Of a DNA stretch of 64,000 bases, positions 46,726 to 54,170 are shown piece by piece. This DNA is from an uncultured Bacteroides sp. (GTDB lineage Bacteria > Bacteroidota > Bacteroidia > Bacteroidales > Bacteroidaceae): assembly GCA_902388495.1 (NCBI GenBank), contig CABMPP010000002.1, positions 62,001 to 126,000 of the forward strand. The letters are read 5' to 3'. Within the stretch, counting starts at the first letter, position 1; every line of letters begins with the position of its first letter. The translations under genes and the position numbers were made by a program. The notes beneath the pieces were generated by a model. It was not told where the DNA came from, searched no databases, and worked only from the letters and a program-made list of their open reading frames with translations.

Positions 46726-47467
46726 TCATCCCACACCGAAGTTCAGTGTCATCACCGTGACCTACAACGCCGCATCGGTATTGGAAGATACCATCCAGAG
46801 CGTTATCTCACAGACCTACCACCATGTGGAGTACATCATCGTGGACGGTGCCTCGAAAGACGGCACGCTCTCCATCGTCGACCGTTACCGTGACCGCATC
46901 ACCCGCGTAGTGAGCGAACCGGACCGGGGACTGTACGACGCCATGAACAAGGGCATCTGCCTGGCCACAGGCGACTACCTCTGCTTTCTTAACGCCGGCG
47001 ACAGCTTCCACGAGGACGACACCCTGCAACAGATGGTGCACACGCTTACCTCCCTGACCGAACTGCCCGACGTGATATACGGCGAAACAGCATTGGTAGA
47101 CAAGGAAGGGCACTTCATCCGCATGCGCCGCCTTCAGGCACCGGAAGTGCTGACGTGGCGCAGCTTCAAGCAGGGCATGCTGGTATGCCACCAGGCATTC
47201 TTTGCCAAGCGCTCGCTGGCAGAGCCTTACGACCTGCAATACCGCTTCTCTGCCGACTTCGACTGGTGCATCCGGGTGATGAAGAAAGCCCGCACGCTGC
47301 ACAATACCCACCTTACTATTATAGACTATCTGGAAGAAGGCATGACTACGCAGAACCGGAAGGCCTCGCTGCGGGAACGCTTCCGCATCATGGCGCGGCA
47401 TTACGGCTGGATAAGTACAACAGCATACCACGCGTGGTTCGTTATACGCGCGGTGCTGAAGAAGTAG
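46718..47467 (+). CDS. family 2 glycosyltransferase (WcaA-like)
   Basis: This 249-residue GT2 enzyme has KFSVITVTYNAASVLEDTIQSV, YIIVDGASKDGT, SEPDRGLYDAMNKGI and FLNAGDSF (the DxD-type site). It ends with DFDWCIRVMKK. This pattern is close to the colanic-acid/rhamnan WcaA-like group. It is the last gene of the glycan cluster. Its TAG stop lies inside the first arm of the long inverted repeat at 47466-47668. Confidence 0.92.
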   Translation: MHNHPTPKFSVITVTYNAASVLEDTIQSVISQTYHHVEYIIVDGASKDGTLSIVDRYRDRITRVVSEPDRGLYDAMNKGICLATGDYLCFLNAGDSFHEDDTLQQMVHTLTSLTELPDVIYGETALVDKEGHFIRMRRLQAPEVLTWRSFKQGMLVCHQAFFAKRSLAEPYDLQYRFSADFDWCIRVMKKARTLHNTHLTIIDYLEEGMTTQNRKASLRERFRIMARHYGWISTTAYHAWFVIRAVLKK

Positions 47468-47668
47468 GACTTAGCCCTTCAAACACTGGAACTGAGCATA
47501 TCTCACTCTAGGACTTAGCACCCAAAACATCCGGATCTTTTCACCCAATACATCCGGATCTTTTGGGGTAAAACATCCGGGTCTTTTACCCTAAAAGATG
47601 GGGATGTTTTCAGTGCTAAGTCTTAGAGTGAGGCATGCTCAGTCCTGGTATGCAAGAGCCTAAGTCCT
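47466..47668. repeat. ~200-bp imperfect inverted repeat, probable bidirectional terminator
   Basis: The outer arms AGGACTTAG (47466-47474) and CTAAGTCCT (47660-47668) are exact complements. The matched inner blocks are GAGCAT/ATGCTC, CACTCTAGGACTTAGCAC/GTGCTAAGTCTTAGAGTG (one mismatch) and AAACATCC/GGATGTTT. The centre holds three direct copies of CATCCGG(A/G)TCTTTT (from about 47528, 47550 and 47574). Both converging genes end on a TAG stop within the outermost arm. Confidence 0.75.
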
Positions 47669-48383
47669 AACCTTTCGTGTCCTGACTACTTGCAAGGCGC
47701 GCCGTCAACTCCTTTACTCCTTCCGAAGCTCCCTTTTGAATGACGTGTATCGAGCGCATGGAGTGCGTATCTACAGGCTTGGGGTCTATCAGATAGACTT
47801 CGGCAACGCGCGGCACGTAGTTCAGCAGTCCGGCGGCGGGATATACGTTCATCGAAGTACCGATAATGACGAAGATGTCCGCCTTCTCTACGTAGTTGAT
47901 GGCTGTTTCAATCTCCGGCACCGCCTCGCCAAACCATACGATGAACGGACGGAGTTGCGAGCCATCGCCCGCCAGGTCGCCCATCTTCACTTCATACTCT
48001 TCGGGACGGAGTTGCTTGACGTAGTGAGGGTTGTAAGGGTCACGACTGGAACAGACTTTTGTCAGTTCGCCGTGCAGGTGGATGACTTTGGTGCTTCCTG
48101 CCCGCTCGTGCAAGTTATCGACGTTCTGGGTAACAACCGTTACATTGAAGTCTTTCTCCAACGCAGCAAGCCCCGTGTGGCCCGCGTTCGGCTCTACCTC
48201 CAGCAACTGCTTGCGACGCTCGTTGTAGAAGTTGATGACCAACTCCGGATTGCGCGCATAACCTTCGGGCGTTGCCACCTGCTCCACCGGATACTTGTCC
48301 CACAATCCGCCTGCATCGCGGAAAGTACTGATACCACTCTCGGCACTCATGCCGGCACCGGATAAGACGACTAAGTTCTTCAT
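47667..48383 (-). CDS. Sir2-family NAD-dependent protein deacylase without zinc cysteines
   Basis: The 238-residue enzyme has the sirtuin motifs GAGMSAESGISTFRDAGGLW, VTQNVDNLHERAGS and the catalytic histidine in HLHGEL. Y53 and R56 (NFYNERRKQL) match the Y-x-x-R pair that CobB and SIRT5 use to bind succinyl or malonyl lysine, so desuccinylase activity is likely. The usual four zinc cysteines are absent: the region after HGEL contains only one cysteine (KVCSSRDPYNPHY). It converges with the glycosyltransferase gene. Confidence 0.9.
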   Translation of the reverse strand: MKNLVVLSGAGMSAESGISTFRDAGGLWDKYPVEQVATPEGYARNPELVINFYNERRKQLLEVEPNAGHTGLAALEKDFNVTVVTQNVDNLHERAGSTKVIHLHGELTKVCSSRDPYNPHYVKQLRPEEYEVKMGDLAGDGSQLRPFIVWFGEAVPEIETAINYVEKADIFVIIGTSMNVYPAAGLLNYVPRVAEVYLIDPKPVDTHSMRSIHVIQKGASEGVKELTARLASSQDTKG

Positions 48384-48492
48384 GACAGTTCTTTTAAGTT
48401 AGGATATGAATAGATGACACAAAAATAGCAGTAATCTACTAATCTCTATCAAAAAAACAGAAGATTCCACGCTATCCAATACTATATTTCAC

Positions 48493-48500
48493 TATTTTTG
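48493..48500 (+). promoter_or_regulatory. -7 promoter element
   Basis: TATTTTTG fits TAnnTTTG, 53 bases before the ATG at 48553. The sirtuin gene diverges from here. Confidence 0.55.
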
Positions 48501-48552
48501 TCCCACAGATAAAAGTCATAACTACTTAACTTCTAAAACTAAAAAGCATAAC

Positions 48553-49224
48553 ATGAAACAAAGACACCTCCTGCCACTACTCTGCCTGCTGCTTGGAGCA
48601 TTGCCTTTCTCTGCCTCCCTGCAAGCCCAGAATGAATTCTCAAGAAAATCAGTCTTGACCTTGAACGTCGGCCCCTCCTGGTACAGCGGGCAGTTCATGG
48701 GGATAACGAACGATGCAGGCAGCTACAGCGATGACCTGAGAAAAGGCATGGCCTGGAGCCTGGGATACTGGTATCAGGGCAAAGCGCCCACGGAAGAAGG
48801 GCTGAAGATAGGCCCCGGCTTCATCTACCAGGGAAGCTCGTACCGGCAGACGCACGAAACCGGCTCCGATAAGATTGGAATGCACTATCTGGCTCCCCAA
48901 TTCGGAGTCTTCTACCTGCGCACGCACTACCAACTGCAATTGTCCACCGGCATAGGCTACCAGTTCTACAACGACAAGAGCACCGTATATGGCAAATCGC
49001 GCAAGGTATCGATGGACAAAATAGCCTACAACCTCGCCCTGGGCGGAGAATACTACCTGAGCCGGCAATGGGGCGTATCTGCCCGGCTGAACTGGCTGGC
49101 CTCCAACACCGAGAGATATTCCGTACGCTATAACGGAAAGACCTGGAACATAGAACATCCGGAGAATGGCGAAGGGTACTTCGGCCAACTGTCCCTGCTT
49201 TTCGGATTGAATTATCACTTTTAA
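48553..49224 (+). CDS. outer-membrane beta-barrel protein of unknown function
   Basis: The 223-residue protein has a signal peptide (about 1-25, ending LQAQ). About eight to ten amphipathic strands with terminal aromatics follow (LTLNVGPSWYSGQF, LAPQFGVFYLRTHYQLQLSTGIGYQFY, LSLLFGLNYHF). It ends in phenylalanine, as required for barrel insertion. I know no specific family. A small lipoprotein gene follows after 15 bases and is probably co-transcribed. Confidence 0.7.
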   Translation: MKQRHLLPLLCLLLGALPFSASLQAQNEFSRKSVLTLNVGPSWYSGQFMGITNDAGSYSDDLRKGMAWSLGYWYQGKAPTEEGLKIGPGFIYQGSSYRQTHETGSDKIGMHYLAPQFGVFYLRTHYQLQLSTGIGYQFYNDKSTVYGKSRKVSMDKIAYNLALGGEYYLSRQWGVSARLNWLASNTERYSVRYNGKTWNIEHPENGEGYFGQLSLLFGLNYHF

Positions 49225-49239
49225 AAACACTGCTACATC

Positions 49240-49701
49240 ATGAAGAAACTATTATTTCTATTCGCCACCCTTCTCCTCTGCTGCGCCTGCCAGGACGAAG
49301 ACAAAAGCATTGACCCCACACTGATGCCCGAAGCTACAAGCATGGGGAAAAACACCCTGGGCTGCCTGATAGACGGCTGGATATATACAAGCGGACGATT
49401 CGGAAAGCCCACAGCCCGCACTGCCACCGGCAAAGACAACACACCGCTGGTCATCATCAGCGCTCCCGTTGATGCGATGGCCACATTACAGTTTACACTG
49501 GTCGACCCCAAGCAGGGGCAAAAATGCCGCTACATCGACACCCGGTTCAGTGACGGAGTGCCGGGAGACGGCGAAGCACACATCAGCCGCATGGACGGAA
49601 AAGTGATAAGCGGCACGTTCAGCGGCGAAGGTATCTCGGAAGGACGTTTCGACATCATTCTGGAGAAGAGCGACACGGAAGGCGGAGGTGCAGCGCGCTG
49701 A
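49240..49701 (+). CDS. small lipoprotein (DUF6252-like)
   Basis: The 153-residue protein has a lipobox ending CCAC at C17 and a mature part of beta-strands. CLIDGWIYTSG near the start and ISGTFSGEGISEGRFDIIL at the end resemble the DUF6252-type lipoproteins of Bacteroidales, as far as I remember. Function is unknown. It is probably anchored in the outer membrane next to the barrel encoded upstream. Confidence 0.6.
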   Translation: MKKLLFLFATLLLCCACQDEDKSIDPTLMPEATSMGKNTLGCLIDGWIYTSGRFGKPTARTATGKDNTPLVIISAPVDAMATLQFTLVDPKQGQKCRYIDTRFSDGVPGDGEAHISRMDGKVISGTFSGEGISEGRFDIILEKSDTEGGGAAR

Positions 49702-49806
49702 ACAATCAGCACTCCCGAAGCGTGAAATTGCAGATTAAGTGTAGCATTAGTATAGGAAATAAGAAAAATTAAAGAACTAAAAGCAGATTCATTCAAATAA
49801 AAGACG

Positions 49807-49814
49807 TACTTTTG
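49807..49814 (+). promoter_or_regulatory. -7 promoter element
   Basis: TACTTTTG fits TAnnTTTG, 64 bases before the ATG of the first FKBP gene. Confidence 0.6.
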
Positions 49815-49877
49815 CCACTTGTTAATTTGCAATAGGCTGGAAAAGAAATCAATCCGGCCGTCAACAAGAACTTTTTT

Positions 49878-50471
49878 ATGGATAAATTTAGTTATGCTAT
49901 CGGCCTGGGAATAGGTCAGAATCTTTTAAGCATGGGTGCAAAAGGCATCGCAGTAGATGACTTTGCACAAGCAATCAAAGACATATTGGAGGGTAACCAA
50001 ACGGCAATCAGCCACACAGAAGCCCGCGATATAGTAAACAAATACTTCGAAGAATTGGAGAATAAAATGAATGCCGCCAACATTGAGGCCGGCAAGCAGT
50101 TCCTCGAAGAGAACAAGAAACGCCCCGGCGTCGTTACCCTGCCCAGCGGACTGCAATACGAAGTAATCGAGGAAGGAAACGTTGGCCACTACGCCAAAGC
50201 AACCGACCAGGTGCAATGCCACTACGAAGGCACACTGATTGACGGAACACTGTTCGACAGCTCCATCAAGCGCGGACAACCCGCCACGTTCGGTGTAAGC
50301 CAGGTGATCCCCGGTTGGGTAGAAGCCCTGCAACTGATGCCCGAAGGCGCCAAGTGGAAACTCTACATCCCCAGCGACCTGGCCTACGGAGCACAAGGCG
50401 CCGGCGAAATGATTCCTCCCCACAGCACCCTCGTCTTCGAAGTGGAATTACAGAAAATCTTATCTAAATAA
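49878..50471 (+). CDS. FKBP-type peptidyl-prolyl isomerase (cytosolic, FklB-like)
   Basis: This 197-residue enzyme catalyses cis-trans isomerisation of X-Pro bonds. The N-terminal ~75 residues are the helical FKBP_N dimerisation part (FSYAIGLGIGQNLL, DFAQAIKDIL). The C-terminal domain (~95-195) has the FKBP active-site pattern CHYEGTLIDGTLFDSS, VIPGWVEALQLMPEGAKWKLYIPSDLAYG and LVFEVEL. There is no signal peptide. A second FKBP gene with a signal follows after 18 bases, giving a cytosolic and an exported paralogue in one operon. Confidence 0.95.
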   Translation: MDKFSYAIGLGIGQNLLSMGAKGIAVDDFAQAIKDILEGNQTAISHTEARDIVNKYFEELENKMNAANIEAGKQFLEENKKRPGVVTLPSGLQYEVIEEGNVGHYAKATDQVQCHYEGTLIDGTLFDSSIKRGQPATFGVSQVIPGWVEALQLMPEGAKWKLYIPSDLAYGAQGAGEMIPPHSTLVFEVELQKILSK

Positions 50472-50489
50472 ATAACAAGTAAAAGTAAA

Positions 50490-51356
50490 ATGAAAAAAGT
50501 AACAATTCTCATGGCTCTTGCAGTAGCTGCCGGTTTGGCATCTTGCACTGCACAAAGTCCGAAAGCAAATTTGAAAACGGACATCGACTCATTGTCTTAT
50601 GCCATCGGTATGGCACGTACAGAAGGTTTGGACCAATATCTTGCACAACAAGGCATCGATTCTACCCAGATGGGCGACTTCCTGAAAGGTTTCAACGAAG
50701 GTGCTGCCAAGACTTCCAAGAAAGACGCAGCTTACATGGCAGGTCTGCAAGTTGGACAGATGGTAAGCAAGCAATGGGTAGAAGGCTTCAACCAACAAAT
50801 CTTCGGCGGTGACTCTACACAGACCATCAGCCGCGAAAACCTGCTGGCAGGTTTCGTAGCAGGCGTTCTGGGCAAGGGCGGCGCAATGGATATGGCTAAG
50901 GCTCAAGAGTACATGCGCACTCAGATGGACGCCATCAAAGAAAAAGCTACCGCAGAGAAATATGCTGAGAACAAGACTGCCGGCGAAAAGTTCCTGGCTG
51001 AAAACAAGGGTAAGGAAGGCGTTGTAACCACTCCGAGCGGCTTGCAATACAAAATCATCACCAAAGGTAACGGTGCTATCCCTGCTGATACAAGCAAGGT
51101 GAAAGTAAACTACAAAGGTACACTGATTGACGGAACTGAGTTCGACAGCTCTTACAAGCGCAACGAACCTGCTACTTTCCGTGCCAACCAGGTAATCAAG
51201 GGTTGGACGGAAGCCCTCACCATGATGCCTGTAGGTTCTAAGTGGGAACTTTACATCCCCAGCGAGCTGGGTTACGGTTCAAGAGAAACCGGCGGTCAGA
51301 TCAAACCGTTCTCTACCTTGGTATTTGAAGTAGAATTGCTGGGCATCGAGAAGTAA
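50490..51356 (+). CDS. FKBP-type peptidyl-prolyl isomerase, lipoprotein
   Basis: The 288-residue protein has a lipoprotein signal (MKKVTILMALAVAAGLASC, C19). The helical FKBP_N domain (~30-165; YAIGMARTEGLDQYL, LLAGFVAGVLG) and a C-terminal FKBP domain (~185-287) follow. The FKBP domain carries NYKGTLIDGTEFDSS, VIKGWTEALTMMPVGSKWELYIPSELGYG and LVFEVEL. It is expected to help fold exported proteins from the membrane surface, like FkpA. It is a paralogue of the preceding gene. Confidence 0.95.
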   Translation: MKKVTILMALAVAAGLASCTAQSPKANLKTDIDSLSYAIGMARTEGLDQYLAQQGIDSTQMGDFLKGFNEGAAKTSKKDAAYMAGLQVGQMVSKQWVEGFNQQIFGGDSTQTISRENLLAGFVAGVLGKGGAMDMAKAQEYMRTQMDAIKEKATAEKYAENKTAGEKFLAENKGKEGVVTTPSGLQYKIITKGNGAIPADTSKVKVNYKGTLIDGTEFDSSYKRNEPATFRANQVIKGWTEALTMMPVGSKWELYIPSELGYGSRETGGQIKPFSTLVFEVELLGIEK

Positions 51357-51369
51357 TCAGAAAATAATA

Positions 51370-51490
51370 AGCGATAGGGTGATAGGGTGGTAAAGGAGTG
51401 TTACCACTTTATCACCCTATTACTTTATCGCTTTTATCACCCTATCACTTTATCGCTCCTTATCAACTTATCACCCTATCACCTTATCGC
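51370..51490. repeat. A/T-rich inverted and direct repeat cluster after the FKBP genes
   Basis: A hairpin with GTGGTAA (51387-51393) and TTACCAC (51401-51407) is extended by GATAGGGTGAT (51373-51383). This faces three copies of ATCACCCTAT(C/T), at 51411-51421, 51437-51447 and 51470-51480, each followed by a (A)CTTTATCGC-like segment. One copy can complete a terminator. The others are extra. Confidence 0.65.
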
Positions 51491-51549
51491 TTATCCTCTC
51501 TTTTATTCATTTTTCCCTCCGTTTTCATAGATAAATTAAAATAAAGTTC

Positions 51550-51557
51550 TATATTTG
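51550..51557 (+). promoter_or_regulatory. -7 promoter element
   Basis: TATATTTG fits TAnnTTTG, 43 bases before the ATG of the Lrp gene. Confidence 0.6.
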
Positions 51558-51599
51558 CTTACTATTTGATAACAACAAGAACTTTACTTATTTACCATT

Positions 51600-52064
51600 A
51601 TGGAAAAAATAGACAATCTTGACAGACAGATTCTGGAAATAATCTCCCAGAATGCCCGCATCCCCTTCAAGGACGTAGCTGCCGAATGCGGTGTATCACG
51701 TGCTGCCATCCACCAACGCGTCCAGCGTCTGATCGACCTTGGCGTAATTGTTGGTTCGGGCTATCATGTAAATCCCAAGTCTTTGGGCTACAGAACCTGC
51801 ACCTATGTAGGAATCAAGCTGGAAAAGGGTTCCATGTATAAAACGGTAGTCGCCGAGCTGTGCAAGATTCCCGAAATCGTAGAATGCCACTTCACCACCG
51901 GCCCGTACACGATGCTGACCAAAGTATATGCCCGCGACAACGAGCACCTGATGGATCTGCTGAACAACAAGATGCAGGAGATTCCGGGTGTAACTGCCAC
52001 CGAGACATTGATCTCCCTGGAACAGAGCATCAAGAAAGAGATTCCTATTTGTCCGGAGAAGTAA
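51600..52064 (+). CDS. Lrp/AsnC-family transcriptional regulator
   Basis: The 154-residue protein has an N-terminal helix-turn-helix (LDRQILEIISQNARIPFKDVAAECGVSRAAIHQRVQRLIDLGVI). An AsnC ligand-binding/oligomerisation domain follows (YVGIKLEKGSMYKTVVAELCKIPEIVECHFTTGPYTMLTKVYARD). Length and domain order are standard. Such proteins usually respond to an amino acid. The target genes are not indicated by the context. A 25-bp hairpin follows. Confidence 0.94.
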   Translation: MEKIDNLDRQILEIISQNARIPFKDVAAECGVSRAAIHQRVQRLIDLGVIVGSGYHVNPKSLGYRTCTYVGIKLEKGSMYKTVVAELCKIPEIVECHFTTGPYTMLTKVYARDNEHLMDLLNNKMQEIPGVTATETLISLEQSIKKEIPICPEK

Positions 52065-52115
52065 TAACAGGGTTATTAGTTAAGTAAGTAATCATAATTA
52101 GTGTATAACGTTCAC

Positions 52116-52169
52116 TATCTGTCATTAGCTTCGCTCAAAAGAGGTTTTGAGCGAAGCTAATGACAGATA
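52116..52169. repeat. 25-bp perfect hairpin between the Lrp and DUF4491 genes
   Basis: Arms 52116-52140 and 52145-52169 are exact complements (TATCTGTCATTAGCTTCGCT starts the left arm) with a GAGG loop. The right arm carries TTTTGAGCGAAGC, so it can act as a terminator for lrp. The GAGCGAAGC core also occurs in the repeat at the window's right end. Confidence 0.7.
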
Positions 52170-52193
52170 ACTAATAACTCACAACGAACAGTA

Positions 52194-52505
52194 ATGGATT
52201 TCTTAAACGAATATCACTTGGCAGGGCTTATCATTGGCATCTGCACATTTCTCATTATCGGCTTGTTTCATCCCGTAGTGGTAAAGGCCGAATACTATTG
52301 GGGTACCAAATGCTGGTGGATTTTCCTGGTATTGGGTATCGGTGGCGTCATTGCTTCCCTTTGCACGGAGAACATCATGCTCGCCTCCCTCTTAGGTGTA
52401 TTTGCCTTCTCCTCGTTCTGGACCATCAAAGAAATCTTTGAGCAGGAAGAACGCGTGAAAAAAGGCTGGTTCCCCAAGAACCCCAAACGTACTTATAAGT
52501 TCTGA
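52194..52505 (+). CDS. DUF4491 family membrane protein
   Basis: The 103-residue protein has three hydrophobic segments (about 8-28, 40-60 and 62-80). The sequence HLAGLIIGICTFLIIGLFHPVVVKAEYYWGTKCWWIF matches the Bacteroidota DUF4491 family, whose function is unknown. The charged C-terminus (EQEERVKKGWFPKNPKR) is cytosolic in orientation. It lies between two hairpins upstream of the tRNA gene. Confidence 0.85.
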   Translation: MDFLNEYHLAGLIIGICTFLIIGLFHPVVVKAEYYWGTKCWWIFLVLGIGGVIASLCTENIMLASLLGVFAFSSFWTIKEIFEQEERVKKGWFPKNPKRTYKF

Positions 52506-52562
52506 GAACAGATGTTATAAGGATTTTTAGTTGAAAGGCTTGCATATTTCAATAGAAAATAC

Positions 52563-52570
52563 TACTTTTG
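52563..52570 (+). promoter_or_regulatory. -7 promoter element of the tRNA gene
   Basis: TACTTTTG fits TAnnTTTG, 28 bases before the tRNA 5' end. Confidence 0.6.
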
Positions 52571-52597
52571 TCCCCGCTATCCAAGCAAGGATACATC

Positions 52598-52671
52598 GGA
52601 CTTGTAGCTCAGTTGGTTAGAGCAACAGACTCATAATCTGGAGGTCCCTGGTTCAAGCCCAGGCTGGTCCA
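52598..52671 (+). tRNA. tRNA-Met (anticodon CAT)
   Basis: The 74-base gene folds as a tRNA. The acceptor stem starts GGACTTG and closes with CTGGTCC (one U-U mismatch). The D-arm is GCTCAGTTGGTTAGAGC, the anticodon loop CTCATAA, and the T-arm CCTGGTTCAAGCCCAGG. CCA is not encoded. The CAT anticodon could also mark a lysidine-modified tRNA-Ile, but GTAGCTCAGTTGGTTAGAGCA resembles elongator tRNA-Met. The 3' half, from base 52629, is part of a 48-bp repeat copied at 61737, so the gene is the attachment site of an integrated element that restores its 3' end. Confidence 0.92.
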
Positions 52672-52676
52672 CAAAG
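52629..52676 (+). repeat. attL, 48-bp direct repeat within the tRNA 3' half
   Basis: It begins ACTCATAATCTGGAGG and ends CTGGTCCACAAAG, identical to 61737-61784. Flanking bases differ immediately on both sides. It covers the anticodon loop to just past the tRNA end. Confidence 0.9.
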
Positions 52677-52677
52677 T

Positions 52678-52712
52678 AAAAGGCTCATTCCTAATGGAAT
52701 AGAGCCTTTTTA
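52678..52712 (+). terminator. tRNA terminator supplied by the element
   Basis: AAAAGGCTC and GAGCCTTTTT form a stem around ATTCCTAATGGAAT, whose ends also pair, followed by T-rich sequence. It replaces the original terminator, which was displaced to 61789. Confidence 0.75.
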
Positions 52713-52777
52713 ATTTGTGTACCGCTCCAGTTAGAGTCCGTTGCTCAAACCAACTTCACCCCCTATTTAAAGCATTT

Positions 52778-52798
52778 GTTGACTAATTGTTGACTAAT
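52778..52798 (+). promoter_or_regulatory. tandem GTTGACTAAT boxes near attL (candidate integrase arm sites)
   Basis: GTTGACTAAT occurs at 52778-52787 and 52789-52798, an 11-base period. The same pair with the same period occurs near attR at 61656-61676. Confidence 0.6.
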
Positions 52799-52813
52799 TA
52801 AAATGCTACTAAC

Positions 52814-54085
52814 ATGCTAACAATCAGAGCAGAAGTTAAGAAGGGAGAACTTAAAGTTGACGGAACTTACAATGTCAAAGTCAGAATTACCCTTAATCGC
52901 AAAGTCAAGCGATTATCTACAAGTTTATTCATAACTCCGCAAGACCTTACCAAGTCCTTGAAATTTAAAGAAGGTACACCAATTAAGAGAGAGATTGATA
53001 AACTTATATATACCTATCGTGAGAAATTTGCTAACTTACAGATTGATTTGAATAACTACACTTTAGAGGATGTATGCCAATACCTCAACAATGAGCGTGA
53101 GAAACAACAGACGATAGACTTTATAAAGTTCAGCCGTGAGTGGATAGCCTCTGCCACGATGCAGGGTACACCGAACTATACCACAGCTTTAAATGCCCTT
53201 GTCCGTTTTATTGGTAAGGAAGAACTGGACGTTAATCTGATTACAACGGAATTCTTAGAGAGCTTCAAAGCATTCTTGGATAAGGAACGGGAAACACGTA
53301 TCAAGGCACTAATACAGCAAGGTAAACGTATCCCTTCCAATCGTTCACTCTCCCTCTACTTGGTAAGTATCAAACGCCTATTCAATGAAGCCAAGAAGAA
53401 GTACAATAAGAAGGATAGGAATTTAATTCTGATACCCAACAATCCATTTGAAGAGTTTAAAATACCCAAGCAGGAAGCTACACGCAAGAGAGCTATATCC
53501 GCAGATATTATAAAGAAGGTATGGAAGCTACCTTATAAGGATGTGAAGAAAGGCTATAAAGCTACATGCCGCTACAACTTAGCTAAGGACTGTTTTATTC
53601 TCTCATTCTGCCTCATGGGGATGAATTCAGCAGACCTTTATTATGCTACTGAAATGGAAGGTAATACAATCATTTACAATCGCACCAAGACCAAAGACCG
53701 CAGACTGGATAAGGCTCAAATGAAAGTTGATATACCTAAGTTAGTCCAACCTCTGATAGAGAAGTACAGAGATAAGACAGGTAAACGCCTCTTCAACTTC
53801 TATCAGTATTACGCAGACGAGAAGGGTTTTAATAAGGCTATCAACTACGGACTAAAAGAGATTGGGACATTGTTAGAGGTTGACGACTTGGAGTATTATG
53901 CAGCGCGCCATTCGTGGGCTACTATTGCTATTAATAAGGTGGGCATTGATAAATATACAGTCCATGCAGCACTCAATCACATTGACGAAGCAATGAAAGT
54001 CACTGACATATACATTGAACGTGACTTCGTGAATGAGAACAGAGCTAATACCAAGGTCGTGAAATACGTATTTGGGAAATCGTAA
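52814..54085 (+). CDS. tyrosine recombinase/integrase of the element
   Basis: The 423-residue protein has a Bacteroidetes integrase layout: an N-terminal arm-binding domain (~1-90), a SAM-like core-binding domain (~100-205) and a C-terminal catalytic domain (~225-420). Catalytic residues visible are K292/K294, R365 (YAARHSWAT), H389 (ALNH) and nucleophile Y400 (VTDIYIERDF). The first arginine of the family is not present: the segment reads CLMGMNSADL with N271, a variant I have seen in other Bacteroidetes integrases. Its gene is next to attL and should recombine the 48-bp tRNA repeats. Confidence 0.93.
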   Translation: MLTIRAEVKKGELKVDGTYNVKVRITLNRKVKRLSTSLFITPQDLTKSLKFKEGTPIKREIDKLIYTYREKFANLQIDLNNYTLEDVCQYLNNEREKQQTIDFIKFSREWIASATMQGTPNYTTALNALVRFIGKEELDVNLITTEFLESFKAFLDKERETRIKALIQQGKRIPSNRSLSLYLVSIKRLFNEAKKKYNKKDRNLILIPNNPFEEFKIPKQEATRKRAISADIIKKVWKLPYKDVKKGYKATCRYNLAKDCFILSFCLMGMNSADLYYATEMEGNTIIYNRTKTKDRRLDKAQMKVDIPKLVQPLIEKYRDKTGKRLFNFYQYYADEKGFNKAINYGLKEIGTLLEVDDLEYYAARHSWATIAINKVGIDKYTVHAALNHIDEAMKVTDIYIERDFVNENRANTKVVKYVFGKS

Positions 54086-54170
54086 TACACTCTACTCTAA
54101 TTTATAATGCCACTCTGTTGTATAATGGGGTGGCATTTCTTAACTTTACGGCATTAATACTGATACACAC

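Noticed and set aside
47528..47600. Possible CRISPR array (three CATCCGGATCTTTT copies)
   Set aside because: Units are only 14 bases, spacers are a few bases long and no cas genes are nearby. The repeats are part of a terminator-like structure.
51411..51490. Possible CRISPR-like array (ATCACCCTATC copies)
   Set aside because: Repeats are too short and unevenly spaced. They pair with the left arm of a hairpin.
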